Source of the DNA: Aulostomus chinensis
Taxonomy: Eukaryota > Chordata > Actinopteri > Syngnathiformes > Aulostomidae
NCBI GenBank assembly: GCA_037954235.1
Contig: JBBMOA010000020.1
Coordinates: forward strand, 13,860,177-13,924,176
Direction of reading: 5' to 3'
DNA: 64,000 nucleotides
Below are positions 11,990 through 23,981 of the stretch, one piece after another. The position numbers and the translations under genes are program-made. A model generated the notes under the pieces. It had not been told where the DNA came from, made no database searches, and saw only the letters and a list, made by a program, of their open reading frames with translations. Position 1 is the first letter of the stretch, and each line of letters starts with the position of its first letter.

Positions 11990-13454
11990 CAGTGGGGCAA
12001 AAGCATTTGGCAGCCACTTATTCTGCAAGTTGTCCCACTTAGATGAGGTCTGTAATTTTCATCTTTGGTACACTTCAACTGTGAGAGACAAAATGTAAAT
12101 TTAAAAAAAAAATCTAGGAAATTGCATTGTATGATTCAAAGAATTTATTAGTATAATGGTGCAGAAAATAAGTATTTGATCAATATCAAAGGTTCACCCT
12201 AATACTTTGTAATGTAACTGTGGTTGGCAATGACAAAGGTCAAACGTTTCCTGTAGGACTTAGGTAGCTGGTATTTTGGCCCATTCTTGCATGCAGATCT
12301 TCTCAAGAGCTCTGATGTTTTGGGGCTGTCGCTGGGCAACACAGACTTTCAACTCCCTCCACATATTCTCTGTTGGATTGAGGTCCGCAGACTGGCTAGG
12401 CCACTCCATGGCTGCGTCCGAATTGCCAAGTAGGTCGGATCGTAGGTCGCAGAGTAGGTTGTAGGCTGTCTGAAACCACAACTAGCGCGAGTAGCGACCT
12501 ACTTCGCAACCTAAATTCCAGCCTAAACATGCCCACATTGTAGGTCGGTTCGGGTGCATCCTTCGGAGCTACCCATGGCCCACAATGCACCGCGGACTTC
12601 TTCTTCGTCCCCTAAAAGCTTGTGGACGCGAAAGCCAAGTTTGCGCCACCAACAGTCTCCCATTCTTATGCAACACAAACATTTATAGTCATTGTTAATG
12701 ACTTACAGGTGCGTTAATGTGCTTAATAATAGAGAATGAGTGAAACATGCGTTCAGAGTGGAGTGCAGTGCGACAGCCAGGCCAGCAGGTGGGGCTTTCG
12801 TTGGTGCTGTCTACCTATTTGCGGTATCTGTGCTCTGCCAGCAGAGGTCGTGTTTCACTACCAATCTTCTAGGGTGTCCGAATGGTGCCGCTGTGTTTAG
12901 GTTGTAGAAGTAAGCTGTAGCGGTAGGTCGTAGCAGTGGGACGTAGGTTGCTACTTGGCAATTCGGACGCAGCACATAACCTTGAAATGCTTTTTACAAA
13001 GCCACTCCTTGGTTGCCTGGGCATTGTGTTTGGGATCATTGCCATGCTGGAAGATCCAGCCACATTTCATCTTCAATGCTCTCACTGACTAACCATGGTG
13101 GAGAGGTTGCAGTCTGACTGTTTAAGGGTGTGGACAGGTGTCTTTTATCCAGATAATAAGGTCAAACAGGTGCCATTAATACAGCTAACGAGTTGAGGAT
13201 AGAAGAGCTTCTTGATGAAGAAGTAACAGGTCTGTGAGGGCCAGAATTCTTGCTTGTTTGTATGTGCTAAATACTTGTTGTCTGCACCATTATAGAAATA
13301 AATTCTTTGAAAATCATACAGTGTGATTTCCTGGATTTTTTTTTTTCATTCTGTCTCTCACAGTTGAAGTGTACCTATGATGAACATTACAGACCTCATC
13401 TTTTTAAGTGGGACAACTTGCAGAATCGGTGGCTGCCAAATACTTTTTTGCCCC

Positions 13455-13458
<4 letters not shown>
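11990..13458. mobile_element. degraded Tc1-like DNA transposon with long terminal inverted repeats
   Basis: The ends are inverted repeats of roughly 200 bp starting CAGTGGGGCAAAA on both strands. They share CAGCCAC, GATTCTGCAAGTTGTCCCACTT and GGTACACTTCAACTGTGAGAGACA in opposite orientation. A TA dinucleotide precedes the left end (11988-11989), as expected for Tc1/mariner insertion; the right end runs straight into a TG repeat with no TA. On the minus strand, remnants of a Tc1 transposase are readable on both sides of a nested insertion: NDPKHNAQATKEWLCKKHF (about 12990-13060) and MEWPSQSADLNPTENMWREL (near 12330-12410). The latter includes the final catalytic region. The rest of the transposase is missing, so this is a non-autonomous relic. 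Confidence 0.85.
12411..12973. mobile_element. MITE-like inverted-repeat element nested in the Tc1-like relic
   Basis: The left end GCTGCGTCCGAATTGCCAAG (from 12411) is repeated exactly as its reverse complement at the right end (to 12973). The insert splits the transposase reading frame between KHFKV and MEWPSQS. Flanks read CCACTC-CATG on the left and A-CATAACC on the right, so a 3-bp CAT target duplication is possible. The internal sequence has further imperfect inverted arms rich in TAGGTCG and TAGGTTG, and no long ORF. The superfamily is not certain; a 3-bp duplication would fit PIF/Harbinger-type elements. Confidence 0.75.
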
Positions 13459-13496
<38 letters not shown>

Positions 13497-13568
13497 TATA
13501 ATATATATGAATAAAATTTGCAGTTATGGCAGTTTACTGTGTATAAATGTTGACATGAATCCTTTCAG

Positions 13569-16041
13569 ATGGATGCAGACACTAAAGAGATGGTGACAGA
13601 AACTTCAAAGCCTTCTAAGGATGGTTCAGAGAGACCTGTTACAGAAAACAAAGCTAGGTCAGTCTTATGCTTCTGAACAAAAGTACATAGTATTTATTTA
13701 TTTAAGGATACAAAATTGCTTCCAACCAGCATTTTAAAAAGTAACAACAGTTTCTTTTGTTCTTCGATTTTTTTATTTTATTTGTTTATTTTTTAATGTT
13801 AAGATGTCTCCTGAATTTCCACAGGGTTTCCTAAACAGCAGCTTTTCTCAGTGAAAACGTAGCCCTTGACTACTAGCCACAATATTGCTAGATCCAGTCA
13901 CAATGAATTCTGCGTATTAAACAGAGAATCATAATCAATTACAACATGCAGAAACCTCACCTAGAGTTTGGTCACTGGTGCACTTAGTGCAAAAACAAAA
14001 TTCTCAGAGGGTGTTAAGTGGCTCGACGTGTAAGTTTCCTTTGGATGGTTCAGCCAGGACTGACAGCAATGGCTCTATTTCATCAGGGGTCGCGGTTTCA
14101 GAGGCCGCGGTCGAGGGGGTCGGATGAATCGAGGTGGCATGCGTGGTGGATGGGGCATGATGAAGGGCTTTGGCCCACCGGGTCATGGGAGGGGTCGAGG
14201 CAGGGATGGAGCCATGAATGGACTGGCACCCATGAGGTACACAGCAAATCACGGGAGTCGTAAAAGTGGCTTTAATTATCACTTTTATTATTATTATTAT
14301 TATTATTATTATCATATGTATTCTATGAAAATGTGCTCAAATGTTGTAATGGGGCAGTATGTTTCTTTGGTGTGTTTTGTTATTTTTTTTAGAGGATGGA
14401 CAATTCTCTTCCTCTGGTTTGTTTATTGGACTGCAAAAAAGTTAATTAAAGACAATCAAATCATGTGCAATATCAGATTATTCTCTAGTTAATCGGTGCC
14501 GGATAGCATTGATCAACTCTGACACATATAATAATAATAATAATAATAATAAAAACTGTAATTGGATGCTGATGTATTTCGTGCTGATACTAAAGTGTTT
14601 TTCATTCCATTAAAGCACTGCAGCCACAGTAATAATTGATGAACGCTGTGCTTTATATACTCCACTGATTGTCACCCATCATGTAATCCTGTCTGTCCCT
14701 TGCAGAGGAATGGGGAGAATGCGACCTTATCCGGACCCTAGAGGTCATCGAGGTAGGGGTGGACCAATGGGCATGGGCCCTCCTCCTCCCCCACCTCCTC
14801 CAATGCACCTCAGAGGTCCCTTCCCCCCCATGCCCAGGTAACCACAAACACACGCAACTGCTTTGGCTGAGAAACTGTTGAAGTGCAGGGAGGCTGTCAG
14901 AGATATTTTGTAAAAAGCATCCCAGATTGGTACTAAAAGTAGAAGAGAAACAATATATTTGGAAGCCTTACAAACCATTTCCTCTATGACGCACTGTAGC
15001 TTTAAGACCAGTTAAGTGACAATATATATTCCTCACACTCTTACTGTCAGTCCCTCACTTTGTCACATAGTTCTCTTTAAGTTCATCATGGCCAGGTAAA
15101 TCTCAGCACTTCACATTATATAGATTTTGCATCCGTGGCAACACTCTCACGCTGCGGCAGGAGTCATACTGCTCATGCTCTGTGGTTACTAGTGGTTTGC
15201 CCTGTGTTAACTTCAATAAATTAATCGTTTGGCTCATCTGTTGTGTCATGCATATCCCTGTCTGTAGGCATGGACCCCCTCCACCTCCTCCCCCGGGTCA
15301 TCCAGGTTTTAGAGGGCGTCCGCCACACCCTCGAGGCCGTGGCATGCCACCCCCTGGGCCTCCCCGTCACTTCTACCCCAGAGGTCCAAGAGGGTAAGAG
15401 CAGTTTGAGTATTAATATAACGCTGATGCTTCACTTAGCCACAATTCTCTACTCTTTGCTTGCAAGATTTTTAAGCTTCCTGAGTAGATCTGGATGGTAA
15501 GCATGAGAGACCTGCTTGCACCAGTTTATTCCTTTTTTAAATCTGTGATGCAAAACTGAGGGTTGTGACACAAATGCACAGTTCTTTCCCTCTCTTTTTC
15601 TCATCATAGCTTCCACTCTCTTTCCCTTTTTTAATTATAACATTTCCCTCAGTTTGTCCTTATAAAATAGAAAACAAACTTGCCCAGATTCTACATTTTA
15701 ATCCAGCACATGTTGAGATAAATATTTCAGCTAGTAAATAAAAGTCAGCTCAATGCTTAACTATGTGGAGTCTTTGAAGTAGTGCATGTATGAGTAAACG
15801 GACTGTATTTTTGCCTCTCAAAGATACATGATAACCGAGAGGATGATGTCACTCACTACTATAGTCCAGAACTGGCTGCTCTTATCAGAGTGTGCCCCCC
15901 TTATTGGCTACAGCCAAGAATCCAATGTGTGATTTTATCCTTTTACACAGCTACCACAATGGACCGGTCTCTCCTCCGCCTCACCCCCCACCTGGCAGAG
16001 GCCAAAGGTGGCCAGGGCCCCCTGGTGGCCGACGCTTTTAA
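13569..16041 (+). CDS. unrecognised small Arg/Gly- and Pro-rich protein
   Basis: Five coding exons join in frame: 13569-13657, 14087-14236, 14706-14837, 15268-15393 and 15951-16041, giving 195 residues. The first 30 residues are acidic/polar (MDADTKEMVTETSKPSKDG). Residues 30-80 form an RGG/RG domain (RGRGFRGRGRGGRMNRGG). Residues 80-166 alternate RG motifs with runs of eight and seven prolines (GPPPPPPPPMH and GPPPPPPPGHP). The C terminus ends PGPPGGRRF. Every intron has the same phase (after the second codon base), so any exon could be skipped in frame. RGG boxes typically bind RNA and are methylated on arginine, and Pro runs bind SH3/WW or GYF domains. A nuclear or ribonucleoprotein role is inference. 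I do not recognise the family. The ATG lies immediately after an acceptor, so the 5' UTR is upstream, perhaps at 10430-10592. Confidence 0.85.
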
Positions 16042-17004
16042 CTAAAAAAAACAAACAAAAAAACAACCACCATAGCAGGCGCTTGTTAATATAAAAGAAG
16101 TCTACAGAGGTGCAGTGATGGAATGACCCTGAATTATGTGTTCTTTAAAGTCAAGTCTCAGTATGAATACTCTTCAGCCAAATGTCTAGTTGATATTGTC
16201 TACTGGCAAAGATGTCATGTGAGAATGACGACCAAGGACGCACACACATGCACTCACGCACTCTCTCTCAATGCCTCACACCTGTAATGTAAAGGCATGA
16301 TCACGTCAAATGCTGTTCTCAAAGGGAGGAGAGTTTTGTCAACTGTTCTGTGGTTCATTATTACAGTCACCCTGTGAGCCTTAAGACATTCTCTTGACTC
16401 TTAACAAGGAAAATGGGTGACCAAGTATGTTTAAAGGTGGGGGGTGAAGATATGAGGGTGGGGGGAATAAAATGAGTGCACAGCAGCCCTCCAGCACCAC
16501 TGTTAACTAGCTTAGCGCACCTTGGACCTCCCTAACCTTTTGTTACATGGAAATACTTAATCATGTATAATACAGCCTCACCAAGTAGTGCAAATATTGT
16601 TTGATAAAGTTTTCAAGTGAAAAAATAATATTCCACCTGTCAAGTATTCATGAGTATTTTATATTTTCATTCGTATATATATCGTTAATGTGCAGCTATT
16701 ATGAGTATTGCTGTTTGGAACGTTTCATGTTTGTCTTCAGCAATCACTTGTGTAATGATTAAAAAAAAAAGTCAAAGGCATTATTATGAAGAAGTAGTAT
16801 TCTGAAATATATCTAATAGCCTTTTATAAATGAAAGCAAATTCCACTTTACTATTTGCTTGAATAAGGCATTATTACTATTTACTGTGTTGAGTTTTTTT
16901 GAAGTGTAATCTATCCACTGTAATTAACATAACTTTTGTGAACCTGTGAATGTGTTTTATGAGGAACGTTCAAGACATGACCTAGTCGTGAAGAAGAAAA
17001 TAAA
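16042..17004 (+). terminator. 3' UTR and polyadenylation signal of the RGG-rich gene
   Basis: About 960 bases follow the stop codon without another ORF. AATAAA at 16999-17004 is followed by a T-rich downstream element (CTTCTCTTTTTTATTTC), a good polyadenylation context. A CA/CT-rich stretch lies near 16240-16270. Confidence 0.6.
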
Positions 17005-19454
17005 ACTAAAAAGAAACTCAACTTCTCTTTTTTATTTCTCAAAGTTGTCATTATGATTCACTATAAATTTTGTAATATGAAAGAAGTTTGCAATGTCAAA
17101 CTAATGTATGGTGGAACTGTTTGTGTTTAAGAATATATGTGATATTTAAAAAGTAAACATTTGATTCCAGTTAAGCATTTATTACATTTATTGATTCATT
17201 TGTGTGTTTGAGGAGGACCAAGAGCCCTAAAAGACCATAATCTACACACATCGAGTGGGTCATATTGGCTTGCTGAGGGCTGAAATCTAGAAAATCTTGA
17301 AAAGAGTGCAGAACTCTTCAAATTTGACTGGAGGACCCCGAGCCGCGCCACTTGAAAGGCACAGTTCAAATGAAGTGGTAGCATGTCTAAAAGGAGGACA
17401 TCATCTGTATGGAACAATCATTCTGATAGAACTAATAATATATCTTTCAAATAATTAGTCATCTTAATAAGATTTCAAATATGACCAAATGGTTGAATGC
17501 ATATTGACTTTTCTGTTTTCATAGTTTTTTTTCTTAATAAGTTTAGTTTATTCTTGTCATGTTGTTCTCACGAGTATAGAATATGCAGTATTTTATATTA
17601 AACTTGAAATTGCTTCGATGGATTCTTGACACATTGAAGTGGAATAAGCTGAATGTGTAAGCACTTGGTGAACATACAGTGTAAATATAACTTTGCATGG
17701 ATATTGAATATGAATGCTGTATGTCATACGCTGCTGGCAAAACCCAGTTTCGGGCACTATTCCTGGAAAAAATGTGTATTTTATTTACACAGAGTACCAA
17801 AGTGTGGCTCTAGTGTGTCCTACACTGCATACATCAAGAGGTGTTTTTTTTTTTTTTTTTTGGGCTTCATAAAATAGTTGGGTATTGGACCCCCACCCCC
17901 CACCCCCATTTCTGTCTCTCTTTCCATTTCTTTTAACACGTTCAGTCCGTTTTGCTGCCTCTGCAGTCCCTTCTTTTCTCTCCCTACTCTGGCTGATTGT
18001 AACAGACTGACTGTTGTTGTCTCCTGAAGGGGGGCACACAGTACAGTTAACCTCCCAGGCCCCAGGAACACAGGCCCTCCCTCACATCTCTCCCCTCCTT
18101 CACCAGCGGCGTGACGCCTCACCTGCAGCGCTTCACTTGGAAAGGTGAGCCTCCTCTTGTGTCTTAACTCCCTAAACCCCTCTGATGCCTGGAGGTTCTC
18201 TCTTTCAGGACGGACAAGCAAGGCGAGGAGAAGATTAGCCATCAGCAGGTGGTGACGGCTAATCTTTCATTCAGTTACAGGGAAGAATTTTGCTCTGCTG
18301 ACATGAAAGTACTGTTTAAGTGTGGTAAAGCAAAGATATGAAGGAACAGTCAGGTCTGTAATTATTCCATCCTACTAGTTACCATGACCGTTACAATTGT
18401 AAATTCATCTTTATCGAATGCTTCTCAATAAATGCCCGGCGATCTAAGAATAGCTAATATTTAATCATGTCCAGTTAAATTCTGCAGGTCAGGAGATGAA
18501 ATAGAAATTTAACACCCTAAATTTCCATGATGCTGCTCTGCTTCTTGTTTCTGTCGGTGAGCATTAACTTGAATATGTCACTTAAAGTGTACCTTATTTC
18601 AAACCCTTATTTTTATTGCGTGGAAGCAAATATACTTAAAACAGGGTTTCCATTCCTGGAGAAGTTGTAAAACCAAATAAAAGCCAATGCATCACATTTA
18701 GCATTTCAACAGGGAAAAAAAGATCACTTTTCACTCTTTAATGTAACTATATATTATATAAGCCACCATGATTTTAATGCTTTTTCCAAGATGATCCACA
18801 CAGTTCGGATCATTCCCTTCACCAAATTGTTGGCTTTTTGTTTCTGCCGACTGTAACTCAGGGTTTTATGGAAATGTCAAAGTCTAGAGGGTAAAAATTG
18901 CAACTTTTCACCATATTGTCATACCATTGCACCATATCTTCTAAATTCAGTCGTGGAGATAATTTAATGTGACTGAACTACATCTAATGCATGAGGCCAA
19001 CTGAACCCACTGTGAAAATTAATCACCAGACTAATCACTTGTTACTAAGAGCTGAGAATGACTCCAGAATTCCATTTTAGTGATAAAAAAAAAGAAAAGA
19101 AAGTAGCCAAAGTTAATTCATTTGTACAGATGAAGTGCGATAATTTGATTTCATGGTAACTCCTAAGTCAGGGAGAGAGGAAGAATGTTACTCAAGTGCA
19201 AGTATTTTTTTTAACCAGATGATGGGGCACCAGTAATAAAGCCGTTCTGCCTTCTCAATGAAGATTATTAAACATTGCTTCTTATGTATCGACTTAAAAT
19301 TCCTGCATACAAGTCTAATAAATGCTTGAAAAACCAACAACTGTGCTGTTCTTGTGTTCTACAGTGTTACCGTCATTACACAGCTTCAACCCAGTATGAC
19401 TGCAGAGATTTATTAATTCATGACAAAAAAAATCATTGCTATCATAAGTTGACA
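17005..19454. other. intergenic region, no gene seen
   Basis: The region between the RGG-rich gene and mrps10 holds scattered short ORFs without family resemblance. It also has a poly-T run at 17846 and a C-rich stretch at 17889-17908. A short motif (AACACCCTAAATTTCCA) near 18513 recurs in an mrps10 intron. Nothing else is recognisable. Confidence 0.5.
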
Positions 19455-19529
19455 TTTATTGCAGAAATTAAAAATATACAATTGATTCCTCACTGTTCAA
19501 CATGAAAGAAAAAGTGACACATTAACTGT

Positions 19530-21425
19530 TTACTGGCTAGACTTGTCATCTGTGGGCTGGTCCTTCCACATGGGTTCAAGGATGTGATCTGGTATTTTCT
19601 CCATGGCAATCTAATGAGTAAAGGGGGGGGGGGTATTAGCGGCTCAGAATCTATGTAGTTTCTCTAGTTAGACAGCAGATGGTGCTAGTGTATACAGGGC
19701 CTCACCTTAGTCACCTCCATAGCAACACCCTCAGGGAGGTTCCTCTGGATGTATTCCAGATAGACCCGTGTTGTAGAGCCTGTTAGATGAGACAGCTGCA
19801 AACGAGAGAAATCTATCGTCATGAATTCTGAGGGAAAAAAGTGTTATATTTTCAGGTCCCGAAAAACATTCAGAGTGAAAATACTAGAGAGCTAAAAACT
19901 ACAGATTAGTAAAAATGTACCTCTGATTAAAAATTGAGCTTATTATGTATCAGTAGGTATTTAAGTAAGATTATTGAAGTCATGACATGGTCAAATTATA
20001 TCCAACTTGAGATACTCAGTTTGAGAAGCTAATTGATAACAGACTTAGCTGAAGTGTATAGCTAAGTGAAAAAATGAACAGTTGCAAATTTTTCACTGAA
20101 AAAAAAATACATCAATGGCCAATTTTGTAATATTGTGTCTTTTTAAAGGGTCACACTATGAGATAAGCTTTAAAATAGAAGAAGTAGAGAACTTCTGAGG
20201 TAAAATGCAATGGATGTAATGTAACACGCAGGGTATGTAACAGACATTGTAAATGTTACTGGTCACCATAGTGGTCTAATCAGGGGTATGAAGGGGCTTC
20301 TGGTCTAGAATATAAATGACACTGAATCATAGCAGAGGGTGAGCTCACCTCAATACACCTGTAGTGAGTCCTTATCTCATACTGGACCAAGTGTTTTCTG
20401 AAGATGTGAACTGACTTCAAGAGTGAGAACCTCTCTGTGTCCCTGGGAGGTTTGACACTGGCAAAGAGAGAAGATCAGTAAGAACTCCAGCTGTCACCGC
20501 AAGTGATTCCATGAGTGATGAACAAATGACTCACACTTTGCTAATGGTGATACCCAGCTCTTTGGCTGCCATGGTAGCAAAGAACTCATAGCTGTCCAAG
20601 ACGGCCTCGTCACTACATTTAACCAACACTGACACCTTCTGAAACAGTGTGTCAGGCTCTGTGACAGTGATCTGCAAAAGTTGTAAAATAACATTTAAAC
20701 ACCTGATCTATAAAATGAGTTGTTCAGTTCACAAGAGACACAAAAACGTGGAGAGGACTGACTCACTGGTGAGGTCGTGGATGCAAGCACCGCTGTTGTG
20801 TGGAGGGACGAGCTCAGTGGGAGACGAGAACTGTGGGGATGAGAAAGTAGAATTACTTGTGTATTTACACCTTGAAAAGAATAGCATTTTATTCAATATA
20901 TTTGATTAATCTTTGTGCTATGCTACAGAGCACTTAAAGGACCCTTAAAACTTGTTAGCACATATATCAGGTGGTGATAAGGAATTTCAACACCCTAAAT
21001 TTCCAGAGGACACCAGATGAAATTCCTTATCAGATGGTAAATGAAGCCCAGTTTTATGTGAACATAATTTGACAGTTATGGGGTTATATAACAACTATTA
21101 ATAGAACTGAAATTAGTGTAATTTTTTTAGAAGAGCAGAAATGGAACAAAAATACTACCTACCGAATGGCATTAAACTTGTAGTGACCTACACAAGCGTC
21201 CAAAGCTCTTGATGCCTACAAATAAAAGACTCGTGTTAGCAAACATGCTACAACTGCTGCCTCCGGACGTTTACCATCAATTTTCCCGAACTACAACACA
21301 GTCAGTTGTGAAAGCATGTGGTGAAATATTCGAAAAATAGACAGTAAATGTACCAAATGCGGGTTTCCATTCCGTACCCTTGCCAAAGACAGAAGTTGTC
21401 GACACAGAGCCATAGGAGCTGCCAT
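19530..21425 (-). CDS. mrps10: Small ribosomal subunit protein uS10m (mitochondrial S10)
   Basis: Seven exons on the minus strand: 21425-21378, 21215-21163, 20830-20767, 20671-20535, 20457-20349, 19795-19706 and 19610-19530, giving 193 residues. The protein is the mitochondrial-matrix homologue of bacterial S10 in the mitoribosomal small subunit head. Exon 1 encodes a basic targeting-type start, MAAPMALCRQLLSLAR. The S10 fold is read in VSVLVKCSDEAVLDSYEFFA, then AAKELGITISKV, then ERFSLLKSVHIFRKHLVQYE, and RVYLEYIQRNLPEGVAMEVTK. All of these closely match vertebrate MRPS10. The C terminus IPDHILEPMWKDQP is also conserved. Phases are consistent and no breaks are seen. A reverse-strand AATAAA at 19455-19460 is a likely polyadenylation signal, giving a short 3' UTR. 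Confidence 0.95.
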
Positions 21426-21849
21426 GATGTTTAGCAGCAGGCAGGTCAAGCGGAGTAAACGTATTCAACTTGTCCGTGCTGCCCCCGTCTGGACCGGAGG
21501 ATGAACTACAGCTGTTAAGGGCTTCTGTTGCTCCACTTGTGATCAAGACCGCACAGCTGCATGAAAAAATGTATAATAAACACATTTATTCCCGTTGAAT
21601 TTCATATAGTTTATACGCTATTACTGTAATTGTGGATAATCTGACGACGAATTTAAAGAATTGATTTCATGCATAAGGTGAATGAGAAGGTTTTTCTCAT
21701 ATGTCTAGATATTATAATTAGCCTGTTAACTATAAAAAACAACTTTTAATCCCATTTCGGTTTTATATGAATAATTAAATTACATTTTTCAGTAGCTTTC
21801 CATGTAATCAACTGACTCCAAATCATTACCAGGTATTATTAATAGAAGA

Positions 21850-22105
21850 GGGGGCGGCATGGCTCAAGGGTGAAGTGGCAGTCTAGCAACCGAAAGATCG
21901 CTAATTCGATCCTCACTTCCCCAGGAGCCCATCTCAAGTATTCTTGAGCAAGATACAGAGGAAGAGAGCGTAGGTAGGAAGAGCATAGGTGTAGAGCGAG
22001 ATAGGGTGAGCCCCGCCTCTTGCCCAATGTCAGCTGGGATAGGCTCCAGCCCCCCCCCCCCCCCCCGCCCCGCGACCCCCGCGGTAGAGAAAATGGATTG
22101 ATGTA
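21850..22105 (+). mobile_element. tRNA-derived SINE of fish type
   Basis: The head GGGGCGGCATGGCTCAAGGG and the segment GATCGCTAATTCGATCC resemble pol III A and B boxes of a tRNA. The tail CAGCTGGGATAGGCTCCAGC, a C run, CGCGACCCCCGCGGTAGA and AAAATGGATTGATG is the LINE-derived 3' end common to many fish SINEs. Length is about 255 bp. It lies between the divergent mrps10 and tulp4 promoters. The exact subfamily and target duplication were not determined. Confidence 0.75.
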
Positions 22106-22306
22106 TATTAAAGCGATGGACATGACGCGATTTATACTCTGTATCACTTCTTCTGAGGCATTAATAGGGTTTTACACTTCAAACATGCCATGAGTTGTTT
22201 CCACAGCAACCGCACGTTAGTGGCATAAGAAACAGAGATGTTCTGTTGTTTCAGCATCACCTGCACATGAAACACTCACTGCTTTCAAAGCCAGAATCTT
22301 CAGACA

Positions 22307-22311
<5 letters not shown>

Positions 22312-22339
<28 letters not shown>

Positions 22340-22351
22340 GGGGGGGGGGGG
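22312..22351. repeat. (TG)n followed by poly-G
   Basis: A TG dinucleotide array (about 22312-22338) runs into a run of 13 G. It lies about 45 bp upstream of the paired CACGTG sites of the tulp4 promoter. Confidence 0.85.
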
Positions 22352-22393
22352 GCAGTGTATATATGTCAACTGTAATAATTGAATGGAGTGTAC

Positions 22394-22490
22394 GTCACGT
22401 GACCGGCACGTGACTCGACTGTCGGGCCCTACCAGGGCTCAGTAGCAGCAGGCTGCAGGTAGCGCGAGGAGCAGCAGCACACAGCCGAGG
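22394..22490 (+). promoter_or_regulatory. tulp4 promoter with tandem CACGTG boxes and candidate non-coding first exon
   Basis: GTCACGTGAC at 22394-22403 is a perfect palindrome equal to the CLEAR/TFEB consensus. GCACGTGACT at 22406-22415 is a second E-box 12 bp away. About 25-75 bp downstream is GC-rich sequence ending AGCCGAG|GTAAGC, with a strong donor at 22490. This could be the untranslated first exon of tulp4. Both points are inferred from motif and placement; the transcription start is not visible. Confidence 0.5.
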
Positions 22491-23850
22491 TAAGCTCTCT
22501 CCACTGGTTGCTCTTGCCTCCGCCCGGCGGCTTTGTTTATTACTTGTACGTAGCATTTTGCCAGTTCAACCACTAAACCACTGTTATGTTAAACATTAAA
22601 AGCTACACTGTAGACATTGATTTTAAAAAAAAAAACGTCATGATAAACAGTAGGCTAACATGCTAGCCATAGCCGGTTAGCGACGAGTGCCAGCGGCTGA
22701 TGGACAGGGCTTCTCTCCGCTTCTGCTGGTTCAGGTTCAGCTAACGTTAGCGGCTCGGTTAGCGGACTCTTTGTGGAGGAGATAGCGGGCTGTCGACGGC
22801 AGGTCAGCAGAATACTATAACACTGCACAATACTGGTACAGGATATATTATTCCTCTAATGATAGTGTTTTGGTCTGTGGAGTCCACCGAGCTCTGTCCA
22901 GGGTCCGGCTAGCTGTAGCTAGCAATACGCTCTCACTGATGGGTGTTTCGGCTGTTTTGGCATCGTTTTGCTGTCTTCAACCGTCTCCGGCTGGTAGTCT
23001 CAAAGTAAGGTGTTTGTAGGCTTGCGACCACGGACAGACATATTTTACTGAACAATCCACCTGCGGTATTAGAGACACTAATGTTCCGTCATCACCTGTG
23101 TATAATTTAATCGTTTTTGCAATGAAAACGAGACTCATCTTTTCTTCAAAATGACACCTCGCTTGATGGGAATGTCGATTTTATTTAAATAAGACAGGAC
23201 AGTCAATAGATCTATATATTGGCTTCTGATCTGTATGTATTGCCTATCTGTCCTTTGTAGATTTCTACATAATTATTACGGTTTGTTTCTTAATTTTTCA
23301 CATTGTTTCCTCTTACTCTATTAATACCTTGTAGTCTATATACTCTTCTCCGTTTAGTCTGTGTAATTTATATTGACTGACTTCCATATACTGTCATTTT
23401 TAGCTCCTAATCTTATGACATGAGTGTATTTGTTAATATCATCTGTCTGTCTCACTCTTTCTTGAACTGCAAGGGAAGCTTTATTCCTTCAGTGTAGCTT
23501 AATAAAACCAAAGCTAAAATTATACATGTGGCTTTTAAATAATTCAGCAATTAGTTAAATATCCTTTCGCTGAGCAGGATAGTCCTCCAACTATAAAGTG
23601 GCTGCTCATGGAGCTGTACGTAACAGTAAAAGTGAGGGGTAATTTTAGGCCAGCTCATAAATATTTAAATAAACGGCTGGTGGTGGTAGATGAGTGCTTC
23701 AGTATTTTTTACTCTGTGTTATAAAAGGTTGAACCACCTTTATTCGTCCAACTTGTTTATCTAAAAGTGTTTGAGTGATGACAGTGGTTTCATTTGTATT
23801 TTTTCTGTTCCAACCAGCAGTCCTCTGTGGGATACTCAAGGCAGGTTGAC

Positions 23851-23981
23851 ATGATGACGTTACGGGGAGAAGCTGCTCTCCTGCGGGCTGAAAGCTGATG
23901 GAGAGAGGAGTACCTGCTCCTCCTCTTAGCAGAGTCACAGGCGGGATCATATGATGAGGAGCCCATAAATGAGACACTGAA
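23851..23981 (+). promoter_or_regulatory. chain of overlapping upstream ORFs in the tulp4 leader
   Basis: A probable 5' UTR exon begins after the acceptor near 23819. It carries uORFs joined stop-to-start. One runs 23851-23898 (MMTLRGEAALLRAES), and its TGA overlaps the ATG at 23898. The second runs 23898-23954 and its stop overlaps the ATG at 23951, with a further short ATG frame close behind. More uORFs follow near 24180 and 24281 before the main ATG at 24416. Such leaders usually dampen translation; the effect here is inferred. Confidence 0.5.

Noticed and set aside
12260..12481. Transposase ORF as an active gene
   Set aside because: It is only the C-terminal fragment of a Tc1 transposase, interrupted by the nested element and lacking the N-terminal DNA-binding part.
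17820..18242. 140-residue minus-strand ORF
   Set aside because: Lys/Glu/Gly-rich low-complexity translation across a poly-T run and C-rich tract; no family resemblance or splice signals.
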